Below are positions 16,255-25,468 of a stretch of DNA of 58,002 nt, one piece after another (positions within the stretch are counted from its first letter, which is position 1; the number at the start of each line of letters is the position of its first letter). The stretch is taken from IMG/VR virus record IMGVR_UViG_3300032322_001610, positions 1 to 58,002 of that record; one strand, given 5' to 3'. The notes under the pieces were generated by a model that did not search any database, was not told the origin of the DNA, and saw nothing but the letters and a program-made list of their open reading frames with translations. The DNA is from a virus. Position numbers and translations under genes: made by a program.

Positions 16255-16404
16255 GTGAAAAAGGAAACGAAGGTCCGCAAGGTCATGCGCGAGTTCAAGG
16301 CAGGCAAGCTGAATTCCTCCTCCGGCTCGAAGGTCAAGAACCCCAAGCAGGCCATCGCCATCGCCCTGAGCGAGGCCGACCGGATGAAGAAGAAATCGAG
16401 GTAG
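16255..16404 (+). CDS. DUF6496-like small basic protein
   Basis: A 49-aa product with GTG start right after the upstream stop. KVMREFKAGKLNSSSGSKV then KQAIAIALSEADRMKK matches the short basic family I know as DUF6496. It is one of three consecutive Lys-rich proteins. The function is unknown; a DNA-associated virion part is plausible. Confidence 0.6.
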   Translation: MKKETKVRKVMREFKAGKLNSSSGSKVKNPKQAIAIALSEADRMKKKSR

Positions 16405-16409
16405 TCGCC

Positions 16410-16784
16410 ATGGCGTACACCAACACCTCCCTTCGCGAACGTATCAAGGACGAAGTCATGGCGTCCAACAAGGGCGGCAAGCCGGGGCAGTGGAGCGCCC
16501 GCAAGGCGCAACTCTTGGCGCAGCGGTACCAGAACGCGGGAGGGGGATATCGCGCCGGAAAAACCTCCGCGCAAAAGAGCCTCAGCAAGTGGACGAAAGA
16601 AGACTGGGGAACCAAGAGCGGCAAGCCGTCCACGCAAGGCCCTGAGGCCACCGGAGAACGATACCTGCCGCGCCGCAAGCGCGAGGCCATGCCCGATAAG
16701 GAGTACGCAGCCACCACCCGCAAGAAGCGTGAGGATCTCGCCAAGGGGAAGCAGTTCTCGAAGCAGCCAGTCAAGAGGAAATAG
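16410..16784 (+). CDS. DUF5872-like basic protein
   Basis: A 124-aa product with the GGKPGQWSARKAQLLAQRY and GGGYRAGK segment of the DUF5872 type (residues 20-50), then a Lys/Arg-rich tail. It belongs to the cluster of small basic proteins between fibre and connector genes. The function is unknown. Confidence 0.65.
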   Translation: MAYTNTSLRERIKDEVMASNKGGKPGQWSARKAQLLAQRYQNAGGGYRAGKTSAQKSLSKWTKEDWGTKSGKPSTQGPEATGERYLPRRKREAMPDKEYAATTRKKREDLAKGKQFSKQPVKRK

Positions 16785-16787
16785 CCC

Positions 16788-17477
16788 ATGCCCACATCTG
16801 GAGTCACCAGCTACAACCCGTCCATCGCCGAGATCATCGACGAGGCCTACGAACGCGCCGGCATCCAGACGATGACGGGCCACGAGTACATCACCGCCCG
16901 ACGGAGCCTCAACCTGCTCACGCTGGAGTGGGCCAACCGCGGTATCAACCTCTGGACGCTCGATGAGGAAACGCTCCCCCTTACCGCCGGGGTGTCCTCG
17001 TATACCCTGCCGACCGATACTGTGGACGTTCTGAGTGGCGAACTGCGCCTCTTCGCCGGAAACACGACGTTGCAGAGCGATTCCTCTATTGATCGGATCT
17101 CGTTCAACCAGTACGCCTCCCTGCCGAACAAGCTGGCCCCCGGCAGGCCGACGCAGTTCATGATCCATCGGGGCGTCGTGCAGCCGACGATCTACTTCTG
17201 GCTGGTGCCGGATCAGAGCAGCACCTATACGTTCTACTACTGGCGCATGCGGCGCATTCAGGACCCCGGCAGCGCGGTGAATACGGCAGACGTGCCCTTC
17301 CGCTTCGTCCCGGCGCTGATCTCCGGCCTTGCGTATCATCTCGCCGCCAAGCGCAAGGAGTCTATGGCGCTCGTCCCGACGCTGAAGGAACGCTACGACC
17401 AGGACTGGGACCTGGCAGCCGACGAAGACCGCGACCGCTCGCCGCTGCGAATCGTGCCGTACCGGAGCTACCGGTGA
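16788..17477 (+). CDS. Head-tail connector/adaptor-like protein
   Basis: A 229-aa product. The N-terminal helices (PSIAEIIDEAYERAGI and ARRSLNLLTLEWANRGINLW), a central beta domain and a C-terminal helix with KERYDQDWDLAADEDRDR follow the layout of podophage adaptor proteins (P22 gp4 class and relatives) that sit below the portal. Assignment is by pattern and gene order. Confidence 0.65.
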   Translation: MPTSGVTSYNPSIAEIIDEAYERAGIQTMTGHEYITARRSLNLLTLEWANRGINLWTLDEETLPLTAGVSSYTLPTDTVDVLSGELRLFAGNTTLQSDSSIDRISFNQYASLPNKLAPGRPTQFMIHRGVVQPTIYFWLVPDQSSTYTFYYWRMRRIQDPGSAVNTADVPFRFVPALISGLAYHLAAKRKESMALVPTLKERYDQDWDLAADEDRDRSPLRIVPYRSYR

Positions 17478-17788
17478 GCGGATACTCCAGCGGCCAGAAC
17501 TCGAATGCCTACTGCGATATCTGTGGGCGGCCGATAAAGTATCGCGAACTGCGCGATCACATATATAATCAAAAAAGGGATGGCCTCAAGGTCTGCTCCC
17601 AGTGCGATGACGAGGATAACCCACAACTCCAAGTCGGTCGCTTCTTCCGAGCAGAACCACAGGCCCTCTGGCAACCGAGACCGGACACGCCAGAACTCGC
17701 AACGTCCCGCGCATTTGCCCGCTGGAATCCAATTCTGAACCTGGTGATGGAAGTCACGCTGGGTCAGGTAGATGCGAGGTTGACATGA
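17474..17788 (+). CDS. Zinc-ribbon virion-region protein
   Basis: A 104-aa product with GTG start overlapping the upstream stop. CDICGRPIKYRELRDHIYNQ with a later CSQC gives a four-cysteine zinc site at residues 14-44. The C-terminal half has no clear motif. It is likely a small structural or assembly protein of the neck region. Confidence 0.6.
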   Translation: MSGYSSGQNSNAYCDICGRPIKYRELRDHIYNQKRDGLKVCSQCDDEDNPQLQVGRFFRAEPQALWQPRPDTPELATSRAFARWNPILNLVMEVTLGQVDARLT

Positions 17789-18285
17789 AGTTTCAAGGCA
17801 AAGTAGTCCGTAAACAACTCGGGGGCACGCTCCCGGCCAACGCCGCCGCCGATAGCGCGGCGCGGATCATGGGCGGTGTTCGATTCCCGAACGCGCCGAG
17901 TCTGGCCGGCATCCCCGGCGTCCCAATGAATACGCCCGCCCCCGGCATGTCGCAGAGCGCGGCGATCCCCGCTGCTCCTGCTACCGGAAGGCGTCGGCAA
18001 TCAACACAGGATCTGCTTCAGTCTGCCGTGATGGGCGGACTCGCTGGACTCGGCGGCAACGCTGGCATCACTGCCGGTCTTGCGATGCAGATCATACCGA
18101 TCTTGGCGGACCTGATGAAAAAAGGGTCCGCAAGTCCAAAGAAAAAAGGAGGTGGTCCAGTGAAAGGTCGAATGAAGAACGAGGTCGGGAAGAACGCAAT
18201 GCCCAAGCCTGCAAAGAAGGTCGCCGCGGCGAAGAAAGGCTACGCCAAAGGCGGCATGATGAAGATGAAGGGCAAGGCTTGCTAG
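17785..18285 (+). CDS. Hypothetical protein with basic Lys-rich tail
   Basis: A 166-aa product. The Gly/Ala/Pro-rich N-terminal part contains a hydrophobic stretch (AGLAMQIIPILADLM, residues 96-110). The last 55 residues are Lys/Gly/Met-rich (KGRMKNEVGKNAMPKPAKK). It could contact DNA in the head or neck. No family is recognised. Confidence 0.55.
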   Translation: MKFQGKVVRKQLGGTLPANAAADSAARIMGGVRFPNAPSLAGIPGVPMNTPAPGMSQSAAIPAAPATGRRRQSTQDLLQSAVMGGLAGLGGNAGITAGLAMQIIPILADLMKKGSASPKKKGGGPVKGRMKNEVGKNAMPKPAKKVAAAKKGYAKGGMMKMKGKAC

Positions 18286-18286
18286 G

Positions 18287-18940
18287 GTGACTTACGCTAC
18301 CCTGGTGCAGTTGATGAAGGACTACCTGGAAAACCAGGAAGCGTCCTTTGTCAGCAACATCCCGGACATCGTCAGACTGGTCGAGGAGCGGATCTATAAC
18401 ACGGTTCGCACCCCAGACCAGCGGCAGAGCGTGACGGGGACGACGGCAACGGCCACAATTACCACACCGGGTTCGTTCGTCGAACCACTGGGCCTGTACG
18501 TCAACTCCGTCCCGCTGCTGCCGAAAGCAGTCAGCTATATTCGCACAGCCTATAGTGGAATCACTGGGCCGCCTGAGGCATACGCGATGCTGAATGCCAT
18601 CGCCGACTCCCCCAATGCGAATGCCCCGGCAACGATCCTGATCGGGCCATCCCCCAGCACCACCTACTCCTACACGCTCGACTACGTTGGCGCTCCCACT
18701 TCGATCACCGTGGCTGCCAGCCCATCGCGGACAACGTGGCTTTCGGCGAACTTCTCGTCAGTGCTTCTGTACGGGTGCCTGGTCGAGGGCTACATCTACA
18801 ACAAGGGGCAGGCTGACATGATGGCCGAATACAAAGCGCAATACGAGGCAGGAATGAGGGAACTCAAGCGCAGCGCCGAGGGCCTGCTGCAACAGGACGA
18901 GTACCGGGATCGTCCGCTCGGCAGGGAGGTCACGCAGTAA
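18287..18940 (+). CDS. SU10-type adaptor protein
   Basis: A 217-aa product (GTG start). The opening TYATLVQLMKDYLENQEASF then IPDIVRLVEERIYNTVR, the central strands and the C-terminal helix with a YKAQYEAGMRELKRSAEG segment match the adaptor family of phage SU10 and relatives as I know it. It would form the ring linking portal and tail nozzle. Confidence 0.7.
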   Translation: MTYATLVQLMKDYLENQEASFVSNIPDIVRLVEERIYNTVRTPDQRQSVTGTTATATITTPGSFVEPLGLYVNSVPLLPKAVSYIRTAYSGITGPPEAYAMLNAIADSPNANAPATILIGPSPSTTYSYTLDYVGAPTSITVAASPSRTTWLSANFSSVLLYGCLVEGYIYNKGQADMMAEYKAQYEAGMRELKRSAEGLLQQDEYRDRPLGREVTQ

Positions 18941-19398
18941 TGCCATTCACTGGCTCCTACGTCTGCACGTCGTTCTATACGGACCTGCTGAACGGCACAA
19001 TCAACTTCGGGATCAATCAGATCAAGCTAGCCCTGTACACCAACTCGGCTACGCTGAACGCCTCGACCACCGGGTACACCAGTTCTGGAGAAGTGGCTTC
19101 GGGTGGAGGCTACTCCACGAAAGGCGAGATCGTCACCGCCGCCGTGACGACGACCAACACGACGAATGGTCCGGTCGTCATCCTCGACTTCTCCGATGCG
19201 GTCTGGACCACGCCGACGTTCACGGCGCGGGGAGGGCTCCTCTACGATGAGACCGCGAGCGGCGACCCCGCTATCGCTGTCATCGACTTCGGGCTGGATA
19301 TCACCGGAAACGGCGTCAATAACTTAACCGTGTCCTTCCCGCCTCCAACGGCGAACGCGGGATACCTTGTCATTAAAACTGTCCTGAATAACCCATAA
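18940..19398 (+). CDS. Conserved virion structural protein
   Basis: A 152-aa beta protein with pattern [30 protein letters not shown], then [10 protein letters not shown] and [10 protein letters not shown]. This sequence pattern is widespread in tailed phages as a small tail- or fibre-associated protein. It overlaps both neighbours by one base (TAATG). Confidence 0.65.
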   Translation: MPFTGSYVCTSFYTDLLNGTINFGINQIKLALYTNSATLNASTTGYTSSGEVASGGGYSTKGEIVTAAVTTTNTTNGPVVILDFSDAVWTTPTFTARGGLLYDETASGDPAIAVIDFGLDITGNGVNNLTVSFPPPTANAGYLVIKTVLNNP

Positions 19399-21014
19399 TG
19401 CCGAGTACATATACAGCGAATAACGCCCTCACGTTGCAAGCGTTCAACGAGAACCCCTCGACCTGGGGAACGATTGCCAACACTGTATTCAGCCTGATCG
19501 ACGCCTCTCTCGACGGAGTGGAGGCGATTGACGCCTCCGGTTCCGGGGCGACCGCCACGCTGACGATTACGGACGGAGCGGATGCGCCGGCGCGGGCTCG
19601 GGTGCTGAATTTCACGGGAGCCAGAACCGTCACCGATATCACGGTTACGATTGGCCCGAATACGGCTGAGAAGATCTACTGGGTGAAGAACTCCACGACG
19701 GGCGGATTCAGCGTGATCCTGGCCCAGGGGAGCGGAAGCACCGTCACCATCGCTCCGGGCGCGTGGGCCCTTGTGTTTCTGAACGGAGCCGGGAGCGGGG
19801 CCAGCGTGACTACGCTGACCAGCCTATCCTTGGCGGGGTCTGCGTCTGGCATGACCACCGTCCAGCCGTCCGCTGCCGCGTCTGGCACCCTTACGCTCCC
19901 TGCTGCGACCGACACGCTGGTAGGCAGGGCGACTACGGACACGCTGACCAACAAGACGCTGACCTCTCCGACGCTGGTTACTCCGATTCTGGGCACGCCG
20001 ACTTCGGGGACTCTGACGAGCTGTACGGGGCTGCCGATTTCGACGGGGGTTTCCGGTCTGGCGACGGGTGTTGCCGCTTTCCTGGCGACGCCGACCTCGG
20101 CGAACCTGGCGGCGGCGCTGACGGACGAAACGGGTAGCGGCGCCAACGTGTTTGCGACCTCTCCGACTATCGCCACGCCGACAATTACCACCAGCGCCAC
20201 GGCTCCTCTCGTCATTGGCGGGACTGGGACGACATCGACATTGGCCCTGCGTTCGACATCGGGTGTTGGTACAACGGGAGCGGACATCATTTTCCAGACC
20301 GGGAACAATGGCGCGACAGAAGCCATGCGGATCCTGAATGGGGGCAACGTTGGCATAGCGAATTCAAGTCCAGCGCACACATTAGACGTGACCGGGACGA
20401 GCAGATGCACCGGAAGGTCATTAGCGTCCTTCGGCGTGTTTTCTGGTACCCTATCGACCTATGACGCCTCCGCTGGAGCGGTATATGTTGGCTTCGCCAG
20501 TGGAGGATACATCCGGTCGGTCAGTAACAATGCTGGCGCGGCCTCAAGCCTTGGGTTCCAAATCGACAACGCTGGCACCAATAGAATCTTCATTGACACC
20601 GCCGGGAACGTCGGGGTTGGGTTGACCTCCATAAGCTATCAATTTCAGGTAGGCACCGATTCTGCCGCCAAGCCATCGACAAATACTTGGACCATCGCCT
20701 CGGACGCTCGACTGAAAACCGTTAAGGGCGAATACACGAAAGGGCTTACGGAGATCTGCCAAATTCGTCCGGTGCGATATGAGTACAACGGCAAGGGCGG
20801 CTTCGATGCTGACGGGAAAGAACAGATTTCAATTCTAGCGCAAGAATTGATGCAGGTGTTTCCTGAATGCGTTGGCACATTCAGGGGCAAGCTAACCGAG
20901 AAAGGCCCCGAAACCGATCTCTACAACTACAACGGACACGCGATCACCTTCGCCCTCATTAACGCAATCAAAGAGTTAAAGGCTGAGATTGATCTACTGA
21001 AAGCGGCACAATAA
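19398..21014 (+). CDS. Tail fibre/spike with S74 autoprotease chaperone domain
   Basis: A 538-aa product. The Thr/Ala/Gly-rich shaft is followed by a C-terminal intramolecular chaperone of the peptidase S74 type. The catalytic dyad is S435 and K440 in SDARLK, then [16 protein letters not shown] and the [15 protein letters not shown] segment, and a final coiled coil ([18 protein letters not shown]). The domain helps the fibre trimerise and then cuts itself off. It probably recognises the host surface. Confidence 0.85.
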   Translation: MPSTYTANNALTLQAFNENPSTWGTIANTVFSLIDASLDGVEAIDASGSGATATLTITDGADAPARARVLNFTGARTVTDITVTIGPNTAEKIYWVKNSTTGGFSVILAQGSGSTVTIAPGAWALVFLNGAGSGASVTTLTSLSLAGSASGMTTVQPSAAASGTLTLPAATDTLVGRATTDTLTNKTLTSPTLVTPILGTPTSGTLTSCTGLPISTGVSGLATGVAAFLATPTSANLAAALTDETGSGANVFATSPTIATPTITTSATAPLVIGGTGTTSTLALRSTSGVGTTGADIIFQTGNNGATEAMRILNGGNVGIANSSPAHTLDVTGTSRCTGRSLASFGVFSGTLSTYDASAGAVYVGFASGGYIRSVSNNAGAASSLGFQIDNAGTNRIFIDTAGNVGVGLTSISYQFQVGTDSAAKPSTNTWTIASDARLKTVKGEYTKGLTEICQIRPVRYEYNGKGGFDADGKEQISILAQELMQVFPECVGTFRGKLTEKGPETDLYNYNGHAITFALINAIKELKAEIDLLKAAQ

Positions 21015-21030
21015 ACAACAGGAGACCAAT

Positions 21031-21462
21031 ATGTTTCTAGACGCAGTTAAAGCAAGTTTCATTGCCCAAGGCCATGCGATGGCGAATCACTTCAATACGG
21101 AGAACGAGAAGCAGTTTCTCGAAGCCGCGAAGAACTGGGCACTCAACGGCGGCGGCGAGAACCAGCCGAGGCCAGCCGAAGCCGTCGAGGCGCAGTTCGA
21201 TTTCGAGGGGCTGTGGAGCATGACCCTAGAGCCCGCCGGCCGCCCCGTGTCGACGCTGGACCCGAAGACGCTCCTGCCAACCCACGGCACCGATGAGAAT
21301 GCTATCGGCGGCCCGGTCGGTGGCCCGATTCCTGGGCAGCCTGGGCGCTTCTACGCCGCCTCGAATGCGACCCCCTGGCTGGGGCAGATCGTGATCATCG
21401 ACGGCAAGCGGTACCTGTACACCGCGATCACGCCGTTCAACCGCGCCTGGGAGGTGCTGTAA
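21031..21462 (+). CDS. Hypothetical protein after the tail fibre
   Basis: A 143-aa product starting MFLDAVKASFIAQGHAMANH behind CAGGAGACC. Helical N-terminal 50 residues are followed by a Pro/Gly-rich domain ending RYLYTAITPFNRAWEVL. It could be a fibre accessory protein. I see no muramidase or amidase motif. Confidence 0.55.
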   Translation: MFLDAVKASFIAQGHAMANHFNTENEKQFLEAAKNWALNGGGENQPRPAEAVEAQFDFEGLWSMTLEPAGRPVSTLDPKTLLPTHGTDENAIGGPVGGPIPGQPGRFYAASNATPWLGQIVIIDGKRYLYTAITPFNRAWEVL

Positions 21463-21776
21463 TGTGGAGCTGGCTGAAAAAAGTCGTGAACTACGGCGTG
21501 CCGATTGCCGTGCAACTGGTCCCCGGAGCGTTTCGCCCGGTGGCTGACGTCGTCTACAACGGCGTGCGGAACGCAGAAATGGCGGGAGGCACGGGGCCTG
21601 AAAAGCTGTCGTGCGCCATGCGGTATATCACCATGGCGATCCCCGCCGTCGCGTTGCTGCTGCGGCGAATAACTGGCAAGGAGGTCGTGAACGAACAGGC
21701 TCTGGTCGAGGCGCTTGCACACCTTGCTGAGTTCTTCGTTCTGATCGAGAAGGCGGTTGGGGTTAAGCCGTCGTGA
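21462..21776 (+). CDS. Small membrane-associated protein of the lysis region
   Basis: A 104-aa product. It starts MWSWLKKVVNYGVPIAVQLV, an amphipathic or membrane-dipping helix, with one better hydrophobic segment (ITMAIPAVALLLRRITG, residues 55-70). It lies immediately before the holin. It may be a second holin or an antiholin-like regulator; the evidence is context and hydrophobicity. Confidence 0.5.
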   Translation: MWSWLKKVVNYGVPIAVQLVPGAFRPVADVVYNGVRNAEMAGGTGPEKLSCAMRYITMAIPAVALLLRRITGKEVVNEQALVEALAHLAEFFVLIEKAVGVKPS

Positions 21777-22150
21777 AGAAGGCAATCGCGGCCATTCCTG
21801 GCCTGATTCTGGGGGCAATCTATTCGATGCCGACGTTGTTATGGGGGCTCCTTGGCCTCCAGGTCGTCGACTTCGCAACCGGATTTCTCGTTGCGTGGTC
21901 CACGGGCGCGGTGTCGTCCGATGTCAGCCGCAAGGGCTTCGTCAAGAAGACCGTTGCGCTGCTGCTGATCGTAGCATTGCAGATCGCCGAGTCGGTTCAC
22001 CCGATGCCGTTCGAGTTATCGGCGTATGTGGCCGGCTGGTTCTGCTTGACGGAACTGATTTCCATCATGGAAAACTGCGGAAAGGCTGGCCTGCCCCTTC
22101 CGCAAAAACTAACGAACGTACTGGCGCAACTTCAGGACGAAAAAAAGTGA
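21773..22150 (+). CDS. Holin, phage holin family 4 type
   Basis: A 125-aa product with GTG start and three hydrophobic segments (about residues 8-45, 58-75 and 83-95). The pattern VVDFATGFLVAW, SSDVSRKGFVKKT and TELISIMENCGKAGLPLP is that of the TcdE/phi29-like holin family. It would permeabilise the inner membrane at the end of infection. Its stop overlaps the next GTG. Confidence 0.8.
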   Translation: MKKAIAAIPGLILGAIYSMPTLLWGLLGLQVVDFATGFLVAWSTGAVSSDVSRKGFVKKTVALLLIVALQIAESVHPMPFELSAYVAGWFCLTELISIMENCGKAGLPLPQKLTNVLAQLQDEKK

Positions 22151-23004
22151 ACTGGACGATAACCCGCACCGACAAACAGTGCGTGGATATCGACTTTGAC
22201 TGCTCTCAGTCCAAGAACGTATCGGTGTTGCTACTCGCCGATGAACACGCTGACAATGCCCATTCCGATCTCGCGCTGATCCGCAAGCACCACGCGGAAG
22301 CCGTTGCGCTCGGCGCGCCGATATTGAAGTTCGGGGACACCTTTTGCGCAATGGAAGGCAAGTGGGACCGGCGCGCCAGTGATTCTGCCTTGCGGCCGGA
22401 GATGCGTGGCGGAAACTATTTAGACAAGCTGGTTTCGTTTCACACCGACCTGTACCTACCCTACGCAAAAAACATCGCCGTCCTCAGTGACGGCAACCAC
22501 GAAAGCTCGATCTTGAAGCACCACCAGACGGATCTGCTGGAGCGCCTGACGCAAAACCTACGCACGTTTGGCGCCCCTTGCGAGCATATGCCATTTACCG
22601 GCTTCGTCCGGTTCAAGTTCGACTTGGGGAATCGGCATCGCGACTCGAAGACGCTTCACTACCACCACGGCTACGGCGGCGGCGGCGAGATCACGAGGGG
22701 GATGATCGACAACTCGCGCACGCGAGGCCAGTACTCGGCCGACATCTACATCAGCGGCCACATCCACAGGCGCAACAGCGACGAGAACGTCATGCTCGGC
22801 GTCAATTCGAGGGGGCACGTGGTGCAGCAACCCCAGCTATTTCTTCGCGCCGGGACGTACAAGCGCGAGGAGATGGGTGGGTCAGGGTATCACGCGGAGA
22901 AGGGCCGCTCAGCCAGGCCAGTGGGTGGTTGGTGGTTGGACTTCGAGCTATCCAGAGACCGAAACAATACGTTCGTTGATGTCAATTACCGATCCGCAAA
23001 ATGA
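22147..23004 (+). CDS. Calcineurin-like metallophosphoesterase
   Basis: A 285-aa product. GTG at 22147 overlaps the holin stop (GTGA). All metal-binding motifs are present: D32-E-H34, GD at 63-64, G-N-H-E at 116-119, HH at 173-174 and G-H-I-H at 204-207. The substrate cannot be told. It takes the place between holin and a spanin-like gene where an endolysin would normally be. It may act on nucleic acid, cell-wall precursors or signalling nucleotides. Confidence 0.8.
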   Translation: MNWTITRTDKQCVDIDFDCSQSKNVSVLLLADEHADNAHSDLALIRKHHAEAVALGAPILKFGDTFCAMEGKWDRRASDSALRPEMRGGNYLDKLVSFHTDLYLPYAKNIAVLSDGNHESSILKHHQTDLLERLTQNLRTFGAPCEHMPFTGFVRFKFDLGNRHRDSKTLHYHHGYGGGGEITRGMIDNSRTRGQYSADIYISGHIHRRNSDENVMLGVNSRGHVVQQPQLFLRAGTYKREEMGGSGYHAEKGRSARPVGGWWLDFELSRDRNNTFVDVNYRSAK

Positions 23005-23261
23005 AAACTCTACTATTCCTTATCGTTGCCCTGCCGCTTGTTGCTGAAGAGAAACTCTCGAAGCAAGAGCAGCTCGAGATCGAACTCGCTAGCGTCAAGC
23101 TGGAGAACATCGCCCTGCGTTCGCAGATCATGAGGACGCAGGAGGCGGAACTTCAGAAGTCCGTCCAAGCCATCTTTGAGGCCGCCTGCAAACGCGCCGG
23201 CCTCGAAGTCACCGCCTGCCAGTACGACCCCAAGACGCAGAGCGTAACCGCCAAAAAATAA
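23001..23261 (+). CDS. Secreted coiled-coil protein, spanin-like candidate
   Basis: An 86-aa product. A signal peptide (MKTLLFLIVALPLVAE) is followed by a Glu/Lys/Leu coiled coil (residues 20-60) and a short tail with two cysteines (C55 and C65 approximately). The position after the holin and the exported coiled-coil design fit a periplasmic lysis protein. There is no lipobox. ATG overlaps the upstream stop. Confidence 0.55.
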   Translation: MKTLLFLIVALPLVAEEKLSKQEQLEIELASVKLENIALRSQIMRTQEAELQKSVQAIFEAACKRAGLEVTACQYDPKTQSVTAKK

Positions 23262-25165
23262 TGCCCTTCAAGAAAATCCAGCTTCGCCCAGGAATCGTTC
23301 GGGACGTAACCAACTTCTCAAACGAGGGCGGCTGGTACGACTGCGATAAGGTCCGCTTTCGTATGGGCATGCCGGAGTCGATTGGGGGGTGGATTGAACT
23401 CCTTAACGGGGGATCGACCAATAATCCGCTGCAAACGACCTATGGCGTCTGCCGGTGCCTACACCAGTGGACAACCCTCGCCGGCCAGCAGTTCACCGCA
23501 ATCGGGACAGACAAGAAGCTGCTGCTGCTGAATCAGGCCACGGTCTCCAACATCACCCCGGTGGGGTCGCCAATAGCATTGACGAGCAATCCGCTCAGGA
23601 TGCTCCAGGCACCAGGGATAGGACCGCCCGCCTCGAACTCCCTCCGCGTTGATCACATCGGACATGGCAGGGTCAGCGGAGATTCCGTTATCCTCTCTGG
23701 ATCTACTTCGTTTGGCGGTTTCTCTGCTGGCGATATCAACAAGGAATTCCAGATCGAGGTCATCGATGCCGACAAATACGCAATCTATCTGTCCACTACA
23801 GTTCCCTATATCAAGGGAAGCGGCGGCGGATCGTCAGTAGTCGCGACGTATGAGATACCTATCGGTTCGGCGAGTAACTCTTTCGTCTCCGGCGGATGGG
23901 GTGTCGGAACATGGGGACAGGGAACGTGGGGCACCCCCCGGAGTGGCCTGGAGTCCGGTATTCGCATCTGGTCTATCGACAACTTCGGCGAGGATCTCGT
24001 GGCCGCCATCATCGGCGGGAAGATCTACTACTGGGATGCGTCGGCTGGAGTTGGGTCGCGTGCGGTTGAACTTTCGAGCATCGCGGGAAGCAACCAGTGC
24101 CCGACCATCAACTCCGCCGGCATTGCGGTTTCCGAAGGCGACCGCCATCTCCTCGTGTTCGGCTCGAATGAGGTCGGGTCCGCTACCGCTGACCCTCTTT
24201 TGATCCGATGGGGGAACCAGGAAAGCCTCGTCGAGTGGGAGCCGCGACGCGATACCACGGCAGGCGGCTTGCGGGTTTCTGCTGGGTCGAGGATCATCGC
24301 ACAGACCAGAGGGCGACAGGAGACCGTCATCTGGACCGACATCGGCATCAACGCGCTGACGTTCGTCGGGCCTCCGTATACGTTCGGGCTAAATACCACC
24401 GCGCAGAGCGTCTCCATCGTGGGCCCCAACGCCGTCATTGAGGCGCGGAATCAGCTGTACTGGATGGACCTGAACGCCTTCCGGTTCTACAACGGCAGTG
24501 TCAACTCCCTCCCTTGCACGGTCCAGTCCTACGTCTTCGATAACTTCAACTGGTTCCAACGGGCGAAGGTCTGCGCCGGCCACAACTCGCGATTCAACGA
24601 GGTGTGGTGGTGGTACCCGTCAGCAGACTCAATCGAGAACAACCGATACGTCGCGTACAACTATGTCGACAACTACTGGATCATTGGGTCCATGTCTAGA
24701 ACGGCGTGGCTTGACTCCTCGTTCAACGGATATCCCATCGCGTGGGGGGTGGAGATCAACCAGTACAGATTATTCCAGCACGAAATCGGAGTCAATCGGG
24801 TACTCAGGACTCTATCGGGAAATCTCCAGGCATATTCCCTTGATTCGCATGTCGAAGGATCGGACCTCACGCTTCTGGACGGAGAATCGTTCGCGTTCAT
24901 CAGCCGGATCGCTCCCGACTTCAGCAAAACCGGGGTATCAAGCAACGGGCCCGTGGTCTTCGAGATCAAGGAGCGCAACTTTCCGCAGAACGCCTCGGCA
25001 ACCGGATTCAGCGGGGCACTCGTCTCCACCTCAGACCCGAAAGAACTTTTCGTCCGGGTCCGCACCAGGCAGTTTGCCCTTCGAGTATCCTCGAACACGG
25101 TCGATCTGGGCTGGCGTCTCGGCACGACGCGCTTTGACATCCGCGAGGATGGGCGCAAGCAGTGA
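23261..25165 (+). CDS. Tail nozzle-like protein
   Basis: A 634-aa product. The N-terminus MPFKKIQLRPGIVRDVTNFS with GGWYDCDKVRFRMGMPE is the known start of the podophage stabilisation or nozzle family (P22 gp10 / SU10 nozzle class). The rest is beta-propeller-like, Trp/Tyr/Gly-rich (GWGVGTWGQGTWGTP). It would close the short tail below the adaptor. Confidence 0.75.
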   Translation: MPFKKIQLRPGIVRDVTNFSNEGGWYDCDKVRFRMGMPESIGGWIELLNGGSTNNPLQTTYGVCRCLHQWTTLAGQQFTAIGTDKKLLLLNQATVSNITPVGSPIALTSNPLRMLQAPGIGPPASNSLRVDHIGHGRVSGDSVILSGSTSFGGFSAGDINKEFQIEVIDADKYAIYLSTTVPYIKGSGGGSSVVATYEIPIGSASNSFVSGGWGVGTWGQGTWGTPRSGLESGIRIWSIDNFGEDLVAAIIGGKIYYWDASAGVGSRAVELSSIAGSNQCPTINSAGIAVSEGDRHLLVFGSNEVGSATADPLLIRWGNQESLVEWEPRRDTTAGGLRVSAGSRIIAQTRGRQETVIWTDIGINALTFVGPPYTFGLNTTAQSVSIVGPNAVIEARNQLYWMDLNAFRFYNGSVNSLPCTVQSYVFDNFNWFQRAKVCAGHNSRFNEVWWWYPSADSIENNRYVAYNYVDNYWIIGSMSRTAWLDSSFNGYPIAWGVEINQYRLFQHEIGVNRVLRTLSGNLQAYSLDSHVEGSDLTLLDGESFAFISRIAPDFSKTGVSSNGPVVFEIKERNFPQNASATGFSGALVSTSDPKELFVRVRTRQFALRVSSNTVDLGWRLGTTRFDIREDGRKQ

Positions 25166-25458
25166 ACCGTCACTACCGAATCAAGCCGGTTGACATCCCG
25201 CCAAAGGATTGGTCCGACCAGGACATCTCGAAGGCATTTCAGATCGTCAATCAGATTATAATCAATTTATACAACCCCGGCGACGTAGTCGCTGCATCCC
25301 TGCGGTTCATTGGCGCCGCGGAATCTGGATATGGACTCGACATCGGTCAGGTCTACGTCGATGCGAATGGGTTCCTGAAGATTGTGCGCGAGGGAGAGGC
25401 GTTTGCTCCGTCCTTCTCCATGGTCGTCACGATAGGAACCGTGACCGTCACCAGTTAA
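25162..25458 (+). CDS. Small tail-associated protein
   Basis: A 98-aa product with GTG start overlapping the nozzle stop. It starts MNRHYRIKPVDIPPKDWSDQ, then a helix and C-terminal strands. No family is recognised. The tight coupling to the nozzle gene suggests a tail component. Confidence 0.55.
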   Translation: MNRHYRIKPVDIPPKDWSDQDISKAFQIVNQIIINLYNPGDVVAASLRFIGAAESGYGLDIGQVYVDANGFLKIVREGEAFAPSFSMVVTIGTVTVTS

Positions 25459-25468
25459 AGGGGAATCC

